A stretch of 25,159 nucleotides of DNA from an uncultured Clostridia bacterium (GCA_946186175.1 CAMHMG010000008.1:1-25159); one strand, 5' to 3'; counted from the first letter of the stretch, positions 6,778-14,361 are shown. A program made the numbers and translations. The notes: generated by a model from the sequence alone, not told the origin.

Positions 6778-6837
6778 GTAACTATTCAGATAGCATCTTG
6801 CCTGTCGCGTATCTATGAAGCATAACTGAATAAATAC
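6778..6837 (-). mobile_element. Short MITE variant (60 bp) with perfect 8-bp target duplication
   Basis: Read on the minus strand it starts GTATTTATTCAGTTATGC, retains the CATAGATACGCGACAGGCA core, then goes straight to the other end CTGAATAGTTAC. The middle and right half of the 135-bp form are missing. TAATCTTT flanks it on both sides (6770-6777 and 6838-6845), so this short form itself moved. Confidence 0.85.
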
Positions 6838-6846
6838 TAATCTTTA

Positions 6847-7098
6847 TTAAAGGCCTGCTATTTTAGCCATCTCCTCAATACTCTTCCTGCTTACCATCTT
6901 GCCATGGTACTCGATTAAATCCTCCTTATCACCTGTAAAAATATCACATGGGGCATACTTCTTAAGTATAATAGCGTCCCCTTCTACAAAGATCTCAACC
7001 GGATCTTTTATGTCAAGACTTAAATTACGTCTTAACTCAATTGGCAAAGTTACGCGACCCAAATTATCTAGGTTACGGACAATTCCAGTTGTCTTCAC
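6847..7098 (-). CDS. abrB: AbrB/SpoVT-type transition-state regulator
   Basis: The 83-residue protein starts KTTGIVRNLDNLGRVTLPIE, the classic AbrB swapped-hairpin DNA-binding fold (residues 1-50, with LRRNL and EIFVEGDAIILKKY). Its short C-terminal part has one Cys. AbrB proteins repress post-exponential genes during growth. I chose the GTG at 7098, which has AAAGGAGGA 7 bases upstream and gives the normal family start. An in-frame ATG at 7236 would add 46 residues unlike the family. In Bacillus abrB lies next to rsmI; here they are separated by about 5 kb of accessory DNA. The leader contains two ATTTTGTAAA direct repeats (about 7185-7215) of unknown meaning. Confidence 0.92.
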   Translation of the reverse strand: MKTTGIVRNLDNLGRVTLPIELRRNLSLDIKDPVEIFVEGDAIILKKYAPCDIFTGDKEDLIEYHGKMVSRKSIEEMAKIAGL

Positions 7099-7309
7099 AG
7101 AATCTCCTCCTTTCGCCCACAGGTATCTCACGCAATTGTACTGAATAACTGTAACATGAAAATCTTCTAAAATCAATAAAATAAAACCATTTTTTACAAA
7201 ATGTTCATGTTTACAAAATTTGTATATATACATCATTTTACGAATTTTTATACATAAATAGACATATATTATAGATGATAAATGATTTATATGAAATGTA
7301 TTTGAAATT

Positions 7310-7966
7310 ATGCTTAATTATATATGGTCATTTCTTATAATCGCCGGAATTATGTTTGCATCATTTACAGGTAATATCGAAAATGTAAGCAACAGCATTA
7401 TATCCTCTGCCAAAGATGCTATAGATCTGTTAATAGTAATGGCCGGCGTCGTTTCTATGTGGAACGGTTTTCTTACAATTGCAGATGATTCCGGACTTGT
7501 AAAATACCTGTCATATAAAATGAAACCCCTCCTGCGATTCTTATTTCCCAATATCCCAAAGGACCATGTTGCAAATGATTATATATGTGCAAACTTTATT
7601 GCCAATATATTAGGTCTTGGCTGGGCATGTACTCCAACAGGTCTTCAGGCTATGAAAGCGTTACAGGAACTTGAACGGCAACGGCGGGTGAACAACCGAC
7701 GACCACACTCTGACTTTCACGGCTGCCATCTCAATACACTTCCTGCTGACATAGACAACGAATATACTGCTAGTGATGAAATGTGTACCTTCTTAATTCT
7801 TAACATTTCATCACTACAGATCATACCTATGAACATGATAGCCTATCGCGCCCAGTATGGAAGTCCTTCACCCATGGCAGTAATAGCACCTGGTCTTATC
7901 AGCACACTATTGACAACATGTATTGCGATCGTAATCTGCCGGATAATGTGTCGCCCCAAAACATAA
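7310..7966 (+). CDS. spmA: Spore maturation protein A
   Basis: This 218-residue membrane protein contains a nucleoside-recognition (Gate) domain. Helices lie at about residues 5-20 and 38-60, and the conserved stretch NDYICANFIANILGLGWACTP leads into GLQAMKAL. SpmA acts with SpmB in spore-core dehydration and heat resistance, by a mechanism not fully known. The start matches the family N-terminus, but no good ribosome site precedes it (TTTGAAATT), so translation may be weak or depend on a specific transcript. spmB follows 68 bases after the stop. abrB is divergent. Confidence 0.93.
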   Translation: MLNYIWSFLIIAGIMFASFTGNIENVSNSIISSAKDAIDLLIVMAGVVSMWNGFLTIADDSGLVKYLSYKMKPLLRFLFPNIPKDHVANDYICANFIANILGLGWACTPTGLQAMKALQELERQRRVNNRRPHSDFHGCHLNTLPADIDNEYTASDEMCTFLILNISSLQIIPMNMIAYRAQYGSPSPMAVIAPGLISTLLTTCIAIVICRIMCRPKT

Positions 7967-8034
7967 CTTTACTTATCAACCCCTCATTTTAACCATGATT
8001 AAATTTATCACTATTTATTTTGAAAGGAATCTAT

Positions 8035-8565
8035 ATGAAGCTTATATCATACCTCTCATTATTCCTCGTCCCCCTGGTTATCTTCTATATTGTAGTCTTT
8101 GCTCTTTTACAGAAAAAACCTGTATTTGAATTATTTCTTAAAGGTGCAAAACAGGGACTTATTACGGTTGCAGAAATAGCTCCTACAATTATAGGTTTAT
8201 TATTTGCTGTTGGAATATTCAGGAACTCAGGCGCCCTTAGTTTCATATGCAATCTCTTAAAACCGTTAGAAGCCTTTCTCCCCTTCCCCATTCCGATCCT
8301 TCCACTTGCTATCCTTAAAATGTTTTCCGCGTCAGGAGCCAATGCATTACTTTTTGATATATTCAAAAATAATGGAACTGACTCATATGTAGGATTCTCC
8401 GCTTCAATACTTTTGTGCTGTACCGAGACCTTATTCTACACAATATCAATTTATTTTATGAGTGTACAAATCAAAAAGACAAGGTGGGTAATCCCTGTTG
8501 GAATCCTCCTATCCCTTGTCTCTTTGATTCTAAGTGCCTGGATTGCACGCGTGTTTATTTCTTGA
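8035..8565 (+). CDS. spmB: Spore maturation protein B
   Basis: The 176-residue membrane partner of SpmA also has a Gate-type domain: AEIAPTIIGLLFAVGIFRNSGA at about residues 45-70, and FSASILLCCTETLFYTISIYF near 120. Length matches the family (~178). The ATG at 8035 has GAAAGGA 7-12 bases upstream; a TTG at 8020 is less likely. It forms a two-gene unit with spmA. Its 3' end overlaps the stop of the converging FN3 pseudogene by 11 bases, so no terminator lies between them. Confidence 0.93.
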   Translation: MKLISYLSLFLVPLVIFYIVVFALLQKKPVFELFLKGAKQGLITVAEIAPTIIGLLFAVGIFRNSGALSFICNLLKPLEAFLPFPIPILPLAILKMFSASGANALLFDIFKNNGTDSYVGFSASILLCCTETLFYTISIYFMSVQIKKTRWVIPVGILLSLVSLILSAWIARVFIS

Positions 8566-9173
8566 CTTTGATCTTCTTAACTGCACTGTACTTACCATAT
8601 AACTTGGTACCGTTATCAATGTTATATGCACGAACACGTACATAATAAGTTGTATTAGTCTTAAGTTTCTTAAATGTATAACTTATCTTAGTAGTATTAG
8701 CAGTCTTCTTACCCTTCTTGAAGTTCTTCTTAGTTGCTATTGAAACCTCATAGCCGGATACACCACTTAACTTCTTCCATGAAACAATTACCTTTTTACC
8801 AAGCTTGTTGTTCAATGTCTTGATACTAGTCTTTTTAGGAGCTGCAACCTTTGTTTCTTCGGTAGCGGGTGCCTCTGTTGCAGGTGCTGCGGTTGTAGGT
8901 GCTTCAGTTGTTGTAGGGGTACTTCCTCCCGTTGTTGTATTTCCGCCAGGTGTTGTTCCTGGTGTCGTACCGCTATCAGGTGTAGTTCCACCAGATGTTG
9001 CCAGCTTCTTAATTGTAAATGTTCCACTAAGCGAACCCTTATAGTTACCAATTCCTGTTACTGATACATTAGCTGTACCTTCATTAGTATTATTAGTATA
9101 TCCTACAGTGTAATCAACATATGCAAAAGTACCCAGACCATCAATTTTAAGTTCTAAATTTCCATTTTCTCAT
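8555..9173 (-). pseudogene. Deletion remnant of an FN3-domain surface protein
   Basis: An open frame from 9169 to the stop at 8555 encodes a piece of an MBG-like repeat domain (GTANVSVTGIGNYKGSLSG, FTIKKL), a Pro/Thr-rich spacer (TTPGTTPGG, TTTEAPTTAAP) and a C-terminal fibronectin type III domain (VSWKKLSGVSGYEVSIATKK, YYVRVRAYN, YGKYSAVKKIKVKK). This frame has no start codon. Immediately upstream, an excellent ribosome site (AAGGAGGAG) precedes ATG at 9173, but that reads only MRKWKFRT and stops in another frame. The simplest explanation is that a large internal deletion joined the native start to the C-terminal domain out of frame, removing the signal peptide. Such proteins are common secreted surface proteins in Lachnospiraceae. 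Confidence 0.8.
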
Positions 9174-9414
9174 CAAAAACTCCTCCTTATAAATATGTGA
9201 TACTCTCCAAAAATCCTTTGAAATTCATATATATTTAAAGAATTCCGGAGGCAGATAATACGTATCAAACGCATCGTTATCCGAATAATATCACATCAAA
9301 AGGAGTGTTAAAATAGACTTGTAATTAATAACAGGCGCTTGTAATTTTTGACATGAAAATACCCCAAATGATAATCCTTCCGATTGCCATTCAGGGTATA
9401 TAATAATTCTTTTT

Positions 9415-9498
9415 CTACTTTCTGACTCTCTCTATCTCACAGCTATGTGTCTTTGCCTTTTCATCATAATTAATTCCGACAAGTATTAGATGCTTTAA
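9415..9498 (-). pseudogene. C-terminal scrap of an AAA-ATPase-like / PD-(D/E)XK nuclease family protein
   Basis: Just after the HEPN remnant, a short open stretch reads LKHLILVGINYDEKAKTHSC, then EIERVRK and a stop. The pattern VGI.YD.K.K.HSC.IE is typical of the extreme C-terminus of AAA_ATPase_like/PD-(D/E)XK (DUF1703-type) proteins. No other part of such a gene is visible. The region 9180-9410 otherwise holds only a hairpin, AATACCC...GGGTAT (9358-9398), and nothing else I recognise. Confidence 0.45.
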
Positions 9499-9809
9499 TC
9501 AATCCAACTTTTTATCCGGTATATCTTTCATACTATCGACATTTACTTCCTTTAATAATCCGTCACAATATTCAATCAAATGATCTGCAATAATTCTTGC
9601 CTGATCAATATATTAAGATTAGCTCTAACATCATGGTTCTCTGCATATTGTTCACCATGTAATTCAACAATTGCTTTCAATGTCATTTCAATCGCCTGTT
9701 GAAGATTATAACAGCAATCATCCCGATAAGCGTCATCTTCCGACATCTTATTGTAACTATTCTTAGCATTTTCTCTTTTCACTTTTGCCCTTGCCAATAG
9801 TTTGCTCAT
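9499..9809 (-). pseudogene. HEPN-domain protein (MNT partner), frameshifted
   Basis: The first ~66 residues carry a HEPN-like helical pattern: MSKLLARAKVKRENAKNSYN, CCYNLQQAIEMTLKAIVELH and ENHDVRANLNI. This frame then stops early at 9576. After shifting frame near 9611 the reading resumes as IDQARIIADHLIEYCDGLLK and ends at 9499, which fits the HEPN C-terminal helix. The total of 311 bases is one short of a whole number of codons, pointing to a single-base deletion. Its ATG overlaps the stop of the MNT gene by 4 bases, so they were translationally coupled. In intact MNT-HEPN pairs HEPN is the toxin, often an RNase; here the RX4-6H motif is not clearly visible. A sequencing error cannot be excluded. 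Confidence 0.75.
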
Positions 9810-10156
9810 ACAATCTGAACTCCTTTCAAAATATTATTATAAATGCGCTCCTTTGGTGTAATTCTGTCATACCATATAATATCAGCTTTCCAGTCACAAA
9901 ACTCCTGAAGCCGTTCCGAAATATCATTCTTTGTTTCATTATCAATATTATTATCAGATAATCGTACAAGCAGATCAACATCACTGGACATATTACAACT
10001 TATCGTTACAGCACTGCCAAACAAAACTATGCACACCAAGCGATCATCATCCTTAAAATAATCGTGTATCTTCTTAACTATTCTCTGTTTTGTCGGAAAT
10101 ACACGCTCTAACCTTACATCCGGACAATCGCATATAGTATTAAATATATATCCCAT
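9806..10156 (-). CDS. Minimal nucleotidyltransferase (MNT) domain protein, antitoxin partner of HEPN
   Basis: The 116-residue protein has the Pol beta-type nucleotidyltransferase signature: CIVLFGSAVTISCNMSSDVDLLVRL, shown here as GSAVTIS...SSDVDLLV, with GS and DxD present. A third acidic residue probably lies in WKADIIWYD. Such proteins neutralise HEPN toxins, in characterised cases by adenylylation. I chose ATG at 10156 with GAGGTG about 8 bases upstream; in-frame upstream ATGs at 10162 and 10189 are less well placed. It is the first gene of a two-gene unit whose second gene (HEPN) is broken, leaving an orphan antitoxin. Confidence 0.82.
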   Translation of the reverse strand: MGYIFNTICDCPDVRLERVFPTKQRIVKKIHDYFKDDDRLVCIVLFGSAVTISCNMSSDVDLLVRLSDNNIDNETKNDISERLQEFCDWKADIIWYDRITPKERIYNNILKGVQIV

Positions 10157-10286
10157 AAACATACACCTCAAACAAACAGCTAAAACCAAAACTTATCATT
10201 TACACTTTTGAAAAAGTATAACACAGTGGATGATAAAATTAAAGAAGAAGTGCAAGGATTGCGCGAAGTGTATTCCAGCACCTTGC

Positions 10287-10371
10287 AATCACATCATTTC
10301 TGTCAATTATGTGATTTTACTCACATTTTTTCCTAAAATCACGTGATTTATTCATTTTTTTGTGCTATACT
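10287..10371 (+). promoter_or_regulatory. Promoter and palindromic operator candidates upstream of the DUF4143 ATPase
   Basis: An extended -10 (TGC-TATACT, 10363-10371) precedes the gene. A perfect 14-base palindrome AAATCACGTGATTT (10336-10349) overlaps the -35 region. Upstream, AATCACAT-N14-ATGTGATT (10287-10316) repeats the same ATCAC/GTGAT half-sites, and TGCAAGG...CCTTGCA (10251-10287) forms another inverted repeat. A regulator binding these half-sites is inferred; none is identified. Confidence 0.5.
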
Positions 10372-10406
10372 GTTCATACTAATTATTCTTAAGGAGAACT
10401 CTGTCT

Positions 10407-11714
10407 ATGAAACGTTATATAATAAATGATCTTGAAAAATGGAAGATTTCCAAAAGACGAAAGCCATTAGTTCTTCGCGGAGCCAGACAGGTTGGAAAAA
10501 CATGGATTCTAAAGGAGTTTGGTAAAACCTACAAAAACGGCTATATTTACATCAATCTTGATCAGGATGAAAACTACGTTCAATTATTCGAGTCTACCAA
10601 AGACATCGACAGACTTGTAGATATGATCTCTATGGCATCCGGAAAGTCAATGACTACAGACACATTACTGATAATAGATGAAATTCAGACATCCGGTGCA
10701 GCACTTAACTGTCTCAAGTATTTCTGTGAGAACAGACCCGAATACCATGTAGCTGCTGCAGGTTCATTACTCGGACTTCATCTTTCAGATGGTTTTCCAG
10801 TTGGAAAGGTCAATTTTCTTGAAATGTATCCTATGACATTTTCAGAATTTCTTATGGCCTGTGGAGACGATAACCTGTTGGCATATATGGATTCTATATC
10901 TGAAATAGCACCAATTCCTGATATATTTGAAAAACCCCTTATGGAGAAGCTGAAAATGTATTTTGTTGTTGGCGGTATGCCGGAAGCCGTGAAAGAGTGG
11001 AGTGAGAATAAGGATTCACGTGAGGCAGACACCATTTTAGATGAGATACTGCTTTCCTATGAACACGATTTCGGGAAACATACGGATTCATTTGAAGCAC
11101 CCAAGCTTAAGCTTATTTGGGATTCCATACCCTCACAATTAGCCAGAGAAAACAAGAAATTTTTATATAGTGTTGTCAAAGAGGGCGCACGTGCACGTGA
11201 ATATGAAAGTGCTCTTAATTGGATTGTGAATGCAGATATTTTGAGCAAAGTATATGCCATAAGCAAACCGGGACTGCCTATAACCGCCTATGATGACCTG
11301 TCTGCTTTTAAGATATACATGGGCGATGTAGGTCTGTTACGCAGGAAATCGAGACTATCCACCTCTGCCGTTATCGAAGAGGACAGACTATTTACGGAAT
11401 TCAAGGGAGCTCTGACAGAAAATTATATTTTGCAAAGCCTTCTTACTAATCTTGACATGGCTCCGCGTTATTGGAAAGATACCAAAAACGAAGTTGATTT
11501 CATTATTCAAATAGAGAACGATATCATACCAATAGAAGTTAAAGCAGGAAACAGCGTCAAAAAGAACAGTATCAAAAAATATGCAGAGAAATATTCGGAT
11601 AATACAAAATACATGATAAGATTTTCACAGAAGAATCTGTCATTTGACGGAAAAGTTCTTAACATCCCACTATTTATGGCAGACCACTTATTACAAATCA
11701 TCAGCTGTTTATAA
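10407..11714 (+). CDS. AAA ATPase with DUF4143 C-terminal domain
   Basis: The 435-residue protein starts with a P-loop ATPase domain (AAA_14): Walker A LRGARQVGKTW near residue 25, Walker B LLIIDEIQ near 93, and a sensor-like AAAGSLLG. FVVGGMPEAVKEW near residue 190 begins the DUF4143 region. Near the C-terminus, NEVDFIIQ...IPIEVKAG matches the ExD...ExK pattern of PD-(D/E)XK nuclease folds, as often seen in DUF4143. The start has AAGGAGA upstream. Function is unknown; these genes are abundant, mobile and variably present in clostridia. A related but distinct homologue lies at 23616-24974. It sits between decayed genes, consistent with accessory status. Confidence 0.9.
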   Translation: MKRYIINDLEKWKISKRRKPLVLRGARQVGKTWILKEFGKTYKNGYIYINLDQDENYVQLFESTKDIDRLVDMISMASGKSMTTDTLLIIDEIQTSGAALNCLKYFCENRPEYHVAAAGSLLGLHLSDGFPVGKVNFLEMYPMTFSEFLMACGDDNLLAYMDSISEIAPIPDIFEKPLMEKLKMYFVVGGMPEAVKEWSENKDSREADTILDEILLSYEHDFGKHTDSFEAPKLKLIWDSIPSQLARENKKFLYSVVKEGARAREYESALNWIVNADILSKVYAISKPGLPITAYDDLSAFKIYMGDVGLLRRKSRLSTSAVIEEDRLFTEFKGALTENYILQSLLTNLDMAPRYWKDTKNEVDFIIQIENDIIPIEVKAGNSVKKNSIKKYAEKYSDNTKYMIRFSQKNLSFDGKVLNIPLFMADHLLQIISCL

Positions 11715-11760
11715 CCTATGCATTTGGCATCTTCAAAGATTACACGAATAATTTTTTTAA

Positions 11761-11822
11761 CTTTAATTTCCTTAACTGCACTGTACTTGCCATATATCTT
11801 AGTACCATTGTCATTGTTATAA
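11761..11822 (-). pseudogene. Second FN3 C-terminus fragment
   Basis: This encodes YNNDNGTKIYGKYSAVKEIK followed by VKK, parallel to YNIDNGTKLYGKYSAVKKIK in the remnant at 8555. At DNA level 11761-11820 matches 8566-8625 at 51 of 60 bases. The original stop is lost, and homology ends abruptly at 11820, next to another gene fragment. Confidence 0.75.
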
Positions 11823-11824
11823 CA

Positions 11825-12019
11825 TCAATAAACCGATATCTCGCTTATACATGTATCCTCATACTTAGATCCCGGAACTGCGCCTGTAATAGTAATTGTT
11901 ATATGATCGGTGGTTATTGGTTTATCAAAAGGACATCTGCAAAGACACCTTGTTCCTATATCCCCAAATTCTTCTTCCTCTTCATTTTCTTCAATGTAAA
12001 ACACATCAAAATCAGACAC
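11825..12019 (-). pseudogene. C-terminal fragment of a discoidin/NADase-type glycan-binding domain protein
   Basis: An open frame from a GTG at 12019 encodes 64 residues ending DHITITITGAVPGSKYEDTC, then ISEISVY and stop. The terminal YxDTCISEI motif is typical of the end of NADase-type glycan-binding domains. The frame continues upstream only to a TGA near 12078. Another frame upstream of it reads LTWRFDCTGNTGGYNILYL, which could be an earlier part of the same domain. No full gene, signal peptide or ribosome site is visible, so I call it a remnant. It could instead be a small expressed protein. Confidence 0.5.
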
Positions 12020-12146
12020 CTTGCCATTTCCTTTCTCGCCACATGTTTTCTGATAATCATCTATACTATATCAGATATAAAATATTATATCCACCGGTAT
12101 TCCCTGTGCAATCAAATCTCCAGGTTAAATGAATCAGTACCTCAGT

Positions 12147-13013
12147 TTAGTTATCAGCATCTTCATCAATAAGTGCCTGATATATCTCCCTCTTGCCTAC
12201 TCCTCTGTCGCGTGCTGCCTGTTTCATAGCTTCCTTCTTATCCATGCCCTGCTGCTCCATATAATATGTCACATGCTCAGGTATCGTCATGTCAAGAAAT
12301 TCTTTAAGCTCTTCTGCTTTAACTTCCTCTCTTGAAAGACCTTCTATAACAAGTACATACTCACCTCTTGGTTCATTTTCTTCATAATACTTAAGCGCCC
12401 CCACTATTGTTGTTCGGAAATTCTCCTCATGCTTTTTCGTAAGCTCGCGGCAAAGAGATATTCTTCTGTCTCCCAAAGCCTCATACAAGTCATTAAGAGT
12501 TCTGACCAGCTTATGTGGAGCCTCATAAAGCATTATCGTTCTCGTCTCTCTTGCAAGTTCGGAAAGAATCGCCTGTCGCTCTTTCCTATCACTCTTCTCA
12601 TTAGGTAGAAAAGCCTCAAAACAGAACCGTCTCGTCGCCCTTCCCGACATGGTAAGCGCTGTGACAAATGCCGACGGTCCCGGAAGTGATGTCACCGGAA
12701 TCCCTGCCTCATGGCACTGTCTTACAAGTTCTTCACCAGGATCCGATATACATGGAGTTCCCGCATCAGTAATAATTGCAATGTTCTGTCCTGCCAGCAT
12801 TTTATCCACAAGCACTTTCGCCTTATCATACTTATTATACTCATGATAGCTGGTCATCGGAGTCTTTATCTCAAAATGATTCAACAGCTTTATGCTGTTT
12901 CTCGTATCCTCTGCCGCTATCAGATCCACTTCTTTCAAGATTTGCAATGTGCGAAACGTAATATCCTCTAGATTACCTATCGGCGTTGCACATATGTATA
13001 GTGTTCCCGTCAT
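12147..13013 (-). CDS. rsmI: 16S rRNA (cytidine-1402-2'-O)-methyltransferase RsmI
   Basis: The 288-residue protein has the tetrapyrrole-methylase fold with the RsmI signatures: ATPIGNLEDITFR at residues 9-21, AAEDTR, ITDAGTPCISDPG near 80, and LPGPSAFVTAL near 108. It methylates the 2'-hydroxyl of C1402 in the ribosomal decoding centre using SAM. The C-terminal ~50 residues carry the usual small helical domain. The ATG follows AAGGAGA. In Bacillus the gene is directly downstream of yabB in the same operon. Here a plus-strand ATPase and a MITE fragment lie between them, and rsmI appears to have its own promoter (13064-13093). Confidence 0.95.
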   Translation of the reverse strand: MTGTLYICATPIGNLEDITFRTLQILKEVDLIAAEDTRNSIKLLNHFEIKTPMTSYHEYNKYDKAKVLVDKMLAGQNIAIITDAGTPCISDPGEELVRQCHEAGIPVTSLPGPSAFVTALTMSGRATRRFCFEAFLPNEKSDRKERQAILSELARETRTIMLYEAPHKLVRTLNDLYEALGDRRISLCRELTKKHEENFRTTIVGALKYYEENEPRGEYVLVIEGLSREEVKAEELKEFLDMTIPEHVTYYMEQQGMDKKEAMKQAARDRGVGKREIYQALIDEDADN

Positions 13014-13063
13014 GGAATGTTCTCCTTACTATAAATGTCCAAAAATCAATAATATCTCTATGT

Positions 13064-13093
13064 ATAATATAACTGTTATTGAAACAAAGGCAA
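13064..13093 (-). promoter_or_regulatory. Candidate promoter for rsmI
   Basis: On the minus strand, TTGCCT (13093-13088) and TATTAT (13069-13064) are separated by 18 bases, about 45 bases before the ribosome site. It would let rsmI be expressed although the operon is interrupted upstream. Confidence 0.5.
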
Positions 13094-13114
13094 GACTTTT
13101 TATAAGTTTTTGAT

Positions 13115-13189
13115 ATGCCTGTCGTATGATAAAATATACATTTCTTTACGAATCACACATTAAATGCGAGCTTCTACCTGAACAGTTAC
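13115..13189 (+). mobile_element. MITE fragment, right half only
   Basis: The segment runs from ATGCCTGTCGTAT to CTACCTGAACAGTTAC and matches the right half of the full elements, with a few changes (for example CACACATTAAATGCGAG). The left half is absent, and no target duplication can be assigned. Confidence 0.8.
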
Positions 13190-13219
13190 ATCTGGTTTCT
13201 CTATTATTGTTGACAAAAG

Positions 13220-13294
13220 TTATAAAAGATTATAAAATTATTATAAAGTTATAAAGGGTTATAAATCACCCATAAAGTTATAAATAGTTATAAA
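13220..13294 (+). repeat. Helically phased TTATAAA array in the promoter of the adjacent AAA ATPase
   Basis: TTATAAA occurs at 13220, 13230, 13241, 13249, 13259, 13278 and 13288, with a degenerate CATAAA at 13271. Start-to-start spacings are 10, 11, 8, 10, then about 11, 8, 10, so the array is a 29-bp unit repeated 2.6 times. It begins inside the presumed promoter (TTGACA at 13210-13215) and runs up to the GGAG before the ATG at 13306. Seven half-sites on one DNA face suggest cooperative binding, perhaps by the encoded protein, which has a winged-helix-like C-terminus. Confidence 0.85.
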
Positions 13295-13305
13295 GGAGTG
13301 TTGCT

Positions 13306-14361
13306 ATGAACAGGTCAAAATCTGACAACCCTTTTTCACTATCATTTGGAATCGAGCCAACAAAATACATTTCAAGACTATCTCAGATTAATGATATAAT
13401 ATCTGCTTTTTCTTCAAATGTCTCCGAAAACAGAGTATATATGCTTACAGGTGTAAGAGGCTCCGGAAAAACAGTTATGCTCTCTAATATAGCTAACAAC
13501 TTCAGAGAAGACAAAAACTGGATTGTCATAGAACTAAGTCCCGTCAAAGATATGCTTTCTTCACTTGCTTCAAAATTATATAACCACAAAGGTATGGATA
13601 GATTGTTTATAGATGCCAAATTAAATCTTTCAGCTTTGGGTATAGGTGTACAGATCGAACATACCATTCCCATCACCGACATTGACACTGCAATTGAGAG
13701 AATGTTAGAAGTTATTAAACATCAAAACAAAAAAGTACTAATTCTGGTAGACGAAACCGTTAATAATGAATATATCAAGATATTTGCAACTTCATTTCAA
13801 ATATTTATAAGACAAAAATACCCTTTATATCTTCTAATGACAGGTTTATATGAAAATATTTACGATCTGCAGAATGAAAAGTCACTCACCTTTCTTTATC
13901 GAGCTCCAAAGATATACTTAGGACCACTCAACATCAACGCAGTCGCCAACAGTTACCGGGACACTTTTTGCATATCGCTGGAAGAAGCTGTTACCATGGC
14001 AAAACTCACCAAAGGATATCCCTTTGCATATCAGGTTTTAGGATATTTGAAGTGGAATGCGGGCAAACAGGCAGACATATCCTCAATTATGTCTGATTAT
14101 GACCAACATCTCGAAGAATATGTGTATGAAAAGATATGGAAGGATCTTTCCGAAAAGGACAGAGAAATAGTAGAACTACTGGCACAGAATGGAGAAATGA
14201 AAGTAAAAGAGCTTAGGGACCAGCTCAAAATGAAATCCGGCGCAATGTCAGTATATCGAGACAGGCTGATACGAAAAGGTATTGTTGATTCATCAAAATA
14301 TGGTTATTTATCGCTAATCCTTCCAAGATTTGCAGAAATTGTAGAAAGATGGGTAATGTAA
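13306..14361 (+). CDS. P-loop ATPase with C-terminal winged-helix-like domain
   Basis: This 351-residue protein has Walker A LTGVRGSGKTVML near residue 48, a Walker B-like KKVLILVDET near 145, and a sensor strand LYLLMTGL near 180, followed by a lid with YPFAYQVLGYL. Residues about 285-350 (SEKDREIVELLAQNGEMKVK, LRDQLKMKSGAMSVYRDRLI, KGIVDSSKYGYLSLILPRF) read as a winged helix. The architecture is that of AAA_16/archaeal-type ATPases (DUF234-like), whose roles are mostly unknown. The start has GGAG upstream. The gene is transcribed against the surrounding cluster and separates the tRNA methyltransferase from rsmI, so it is probably a later insertion. Upstream lies the TTATAAA array. Confidence 0.85.
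   Translation: MNRSKSDNPFSLSFGIEPTKYISRLSQINDIISAFSSNVSENRVYMLTGVRGSGKTVMLSNIANNFREDKNWIVIELSPVKDMLSSLASKLYNHKGMDRLFIDAKLNLSALGIGVQIEHTIPITDIDTAIERMLEVIKHQNKKVLILVDETVNNEYIKIFATSFQIFIRQKYPLYLLMTGLYENIYDLQNEKSLTFLYRAPKIYLGPLNINAVANSYRDTFCISLEEAVTMAKLTKGYPFAYQVLGYLKWNAGKQADISSIMSDYDQHLEEYVYEKIWKDLSEKDREIVELLAQNGEMKVKELRDQLKMKSGAMSVYRDRLIRKGIVDSSKYGYLSLILPRFAEIVERWVM

Noticed and set aside
7099..7309. Specific promoters for abrB and spmA
   Set aside because: The region is AT-rich with several partial matches on both strands and none stood out. Only the ATTTTGTAAA direct repeats were noted.
8805..9044. Plus-strand Val/Ala/Pro-rich frame
   Set aside because: It is the complement of the Pro/Thr-rich linker in the FN3 remnant and has no ribosome site.
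13220..13294. TTATAAA array as a CRISPR array
   Set aside because: Units are 7 bases with 1-4 base gaps, there are no spacers of CRISPR size and no cas genes nearby.
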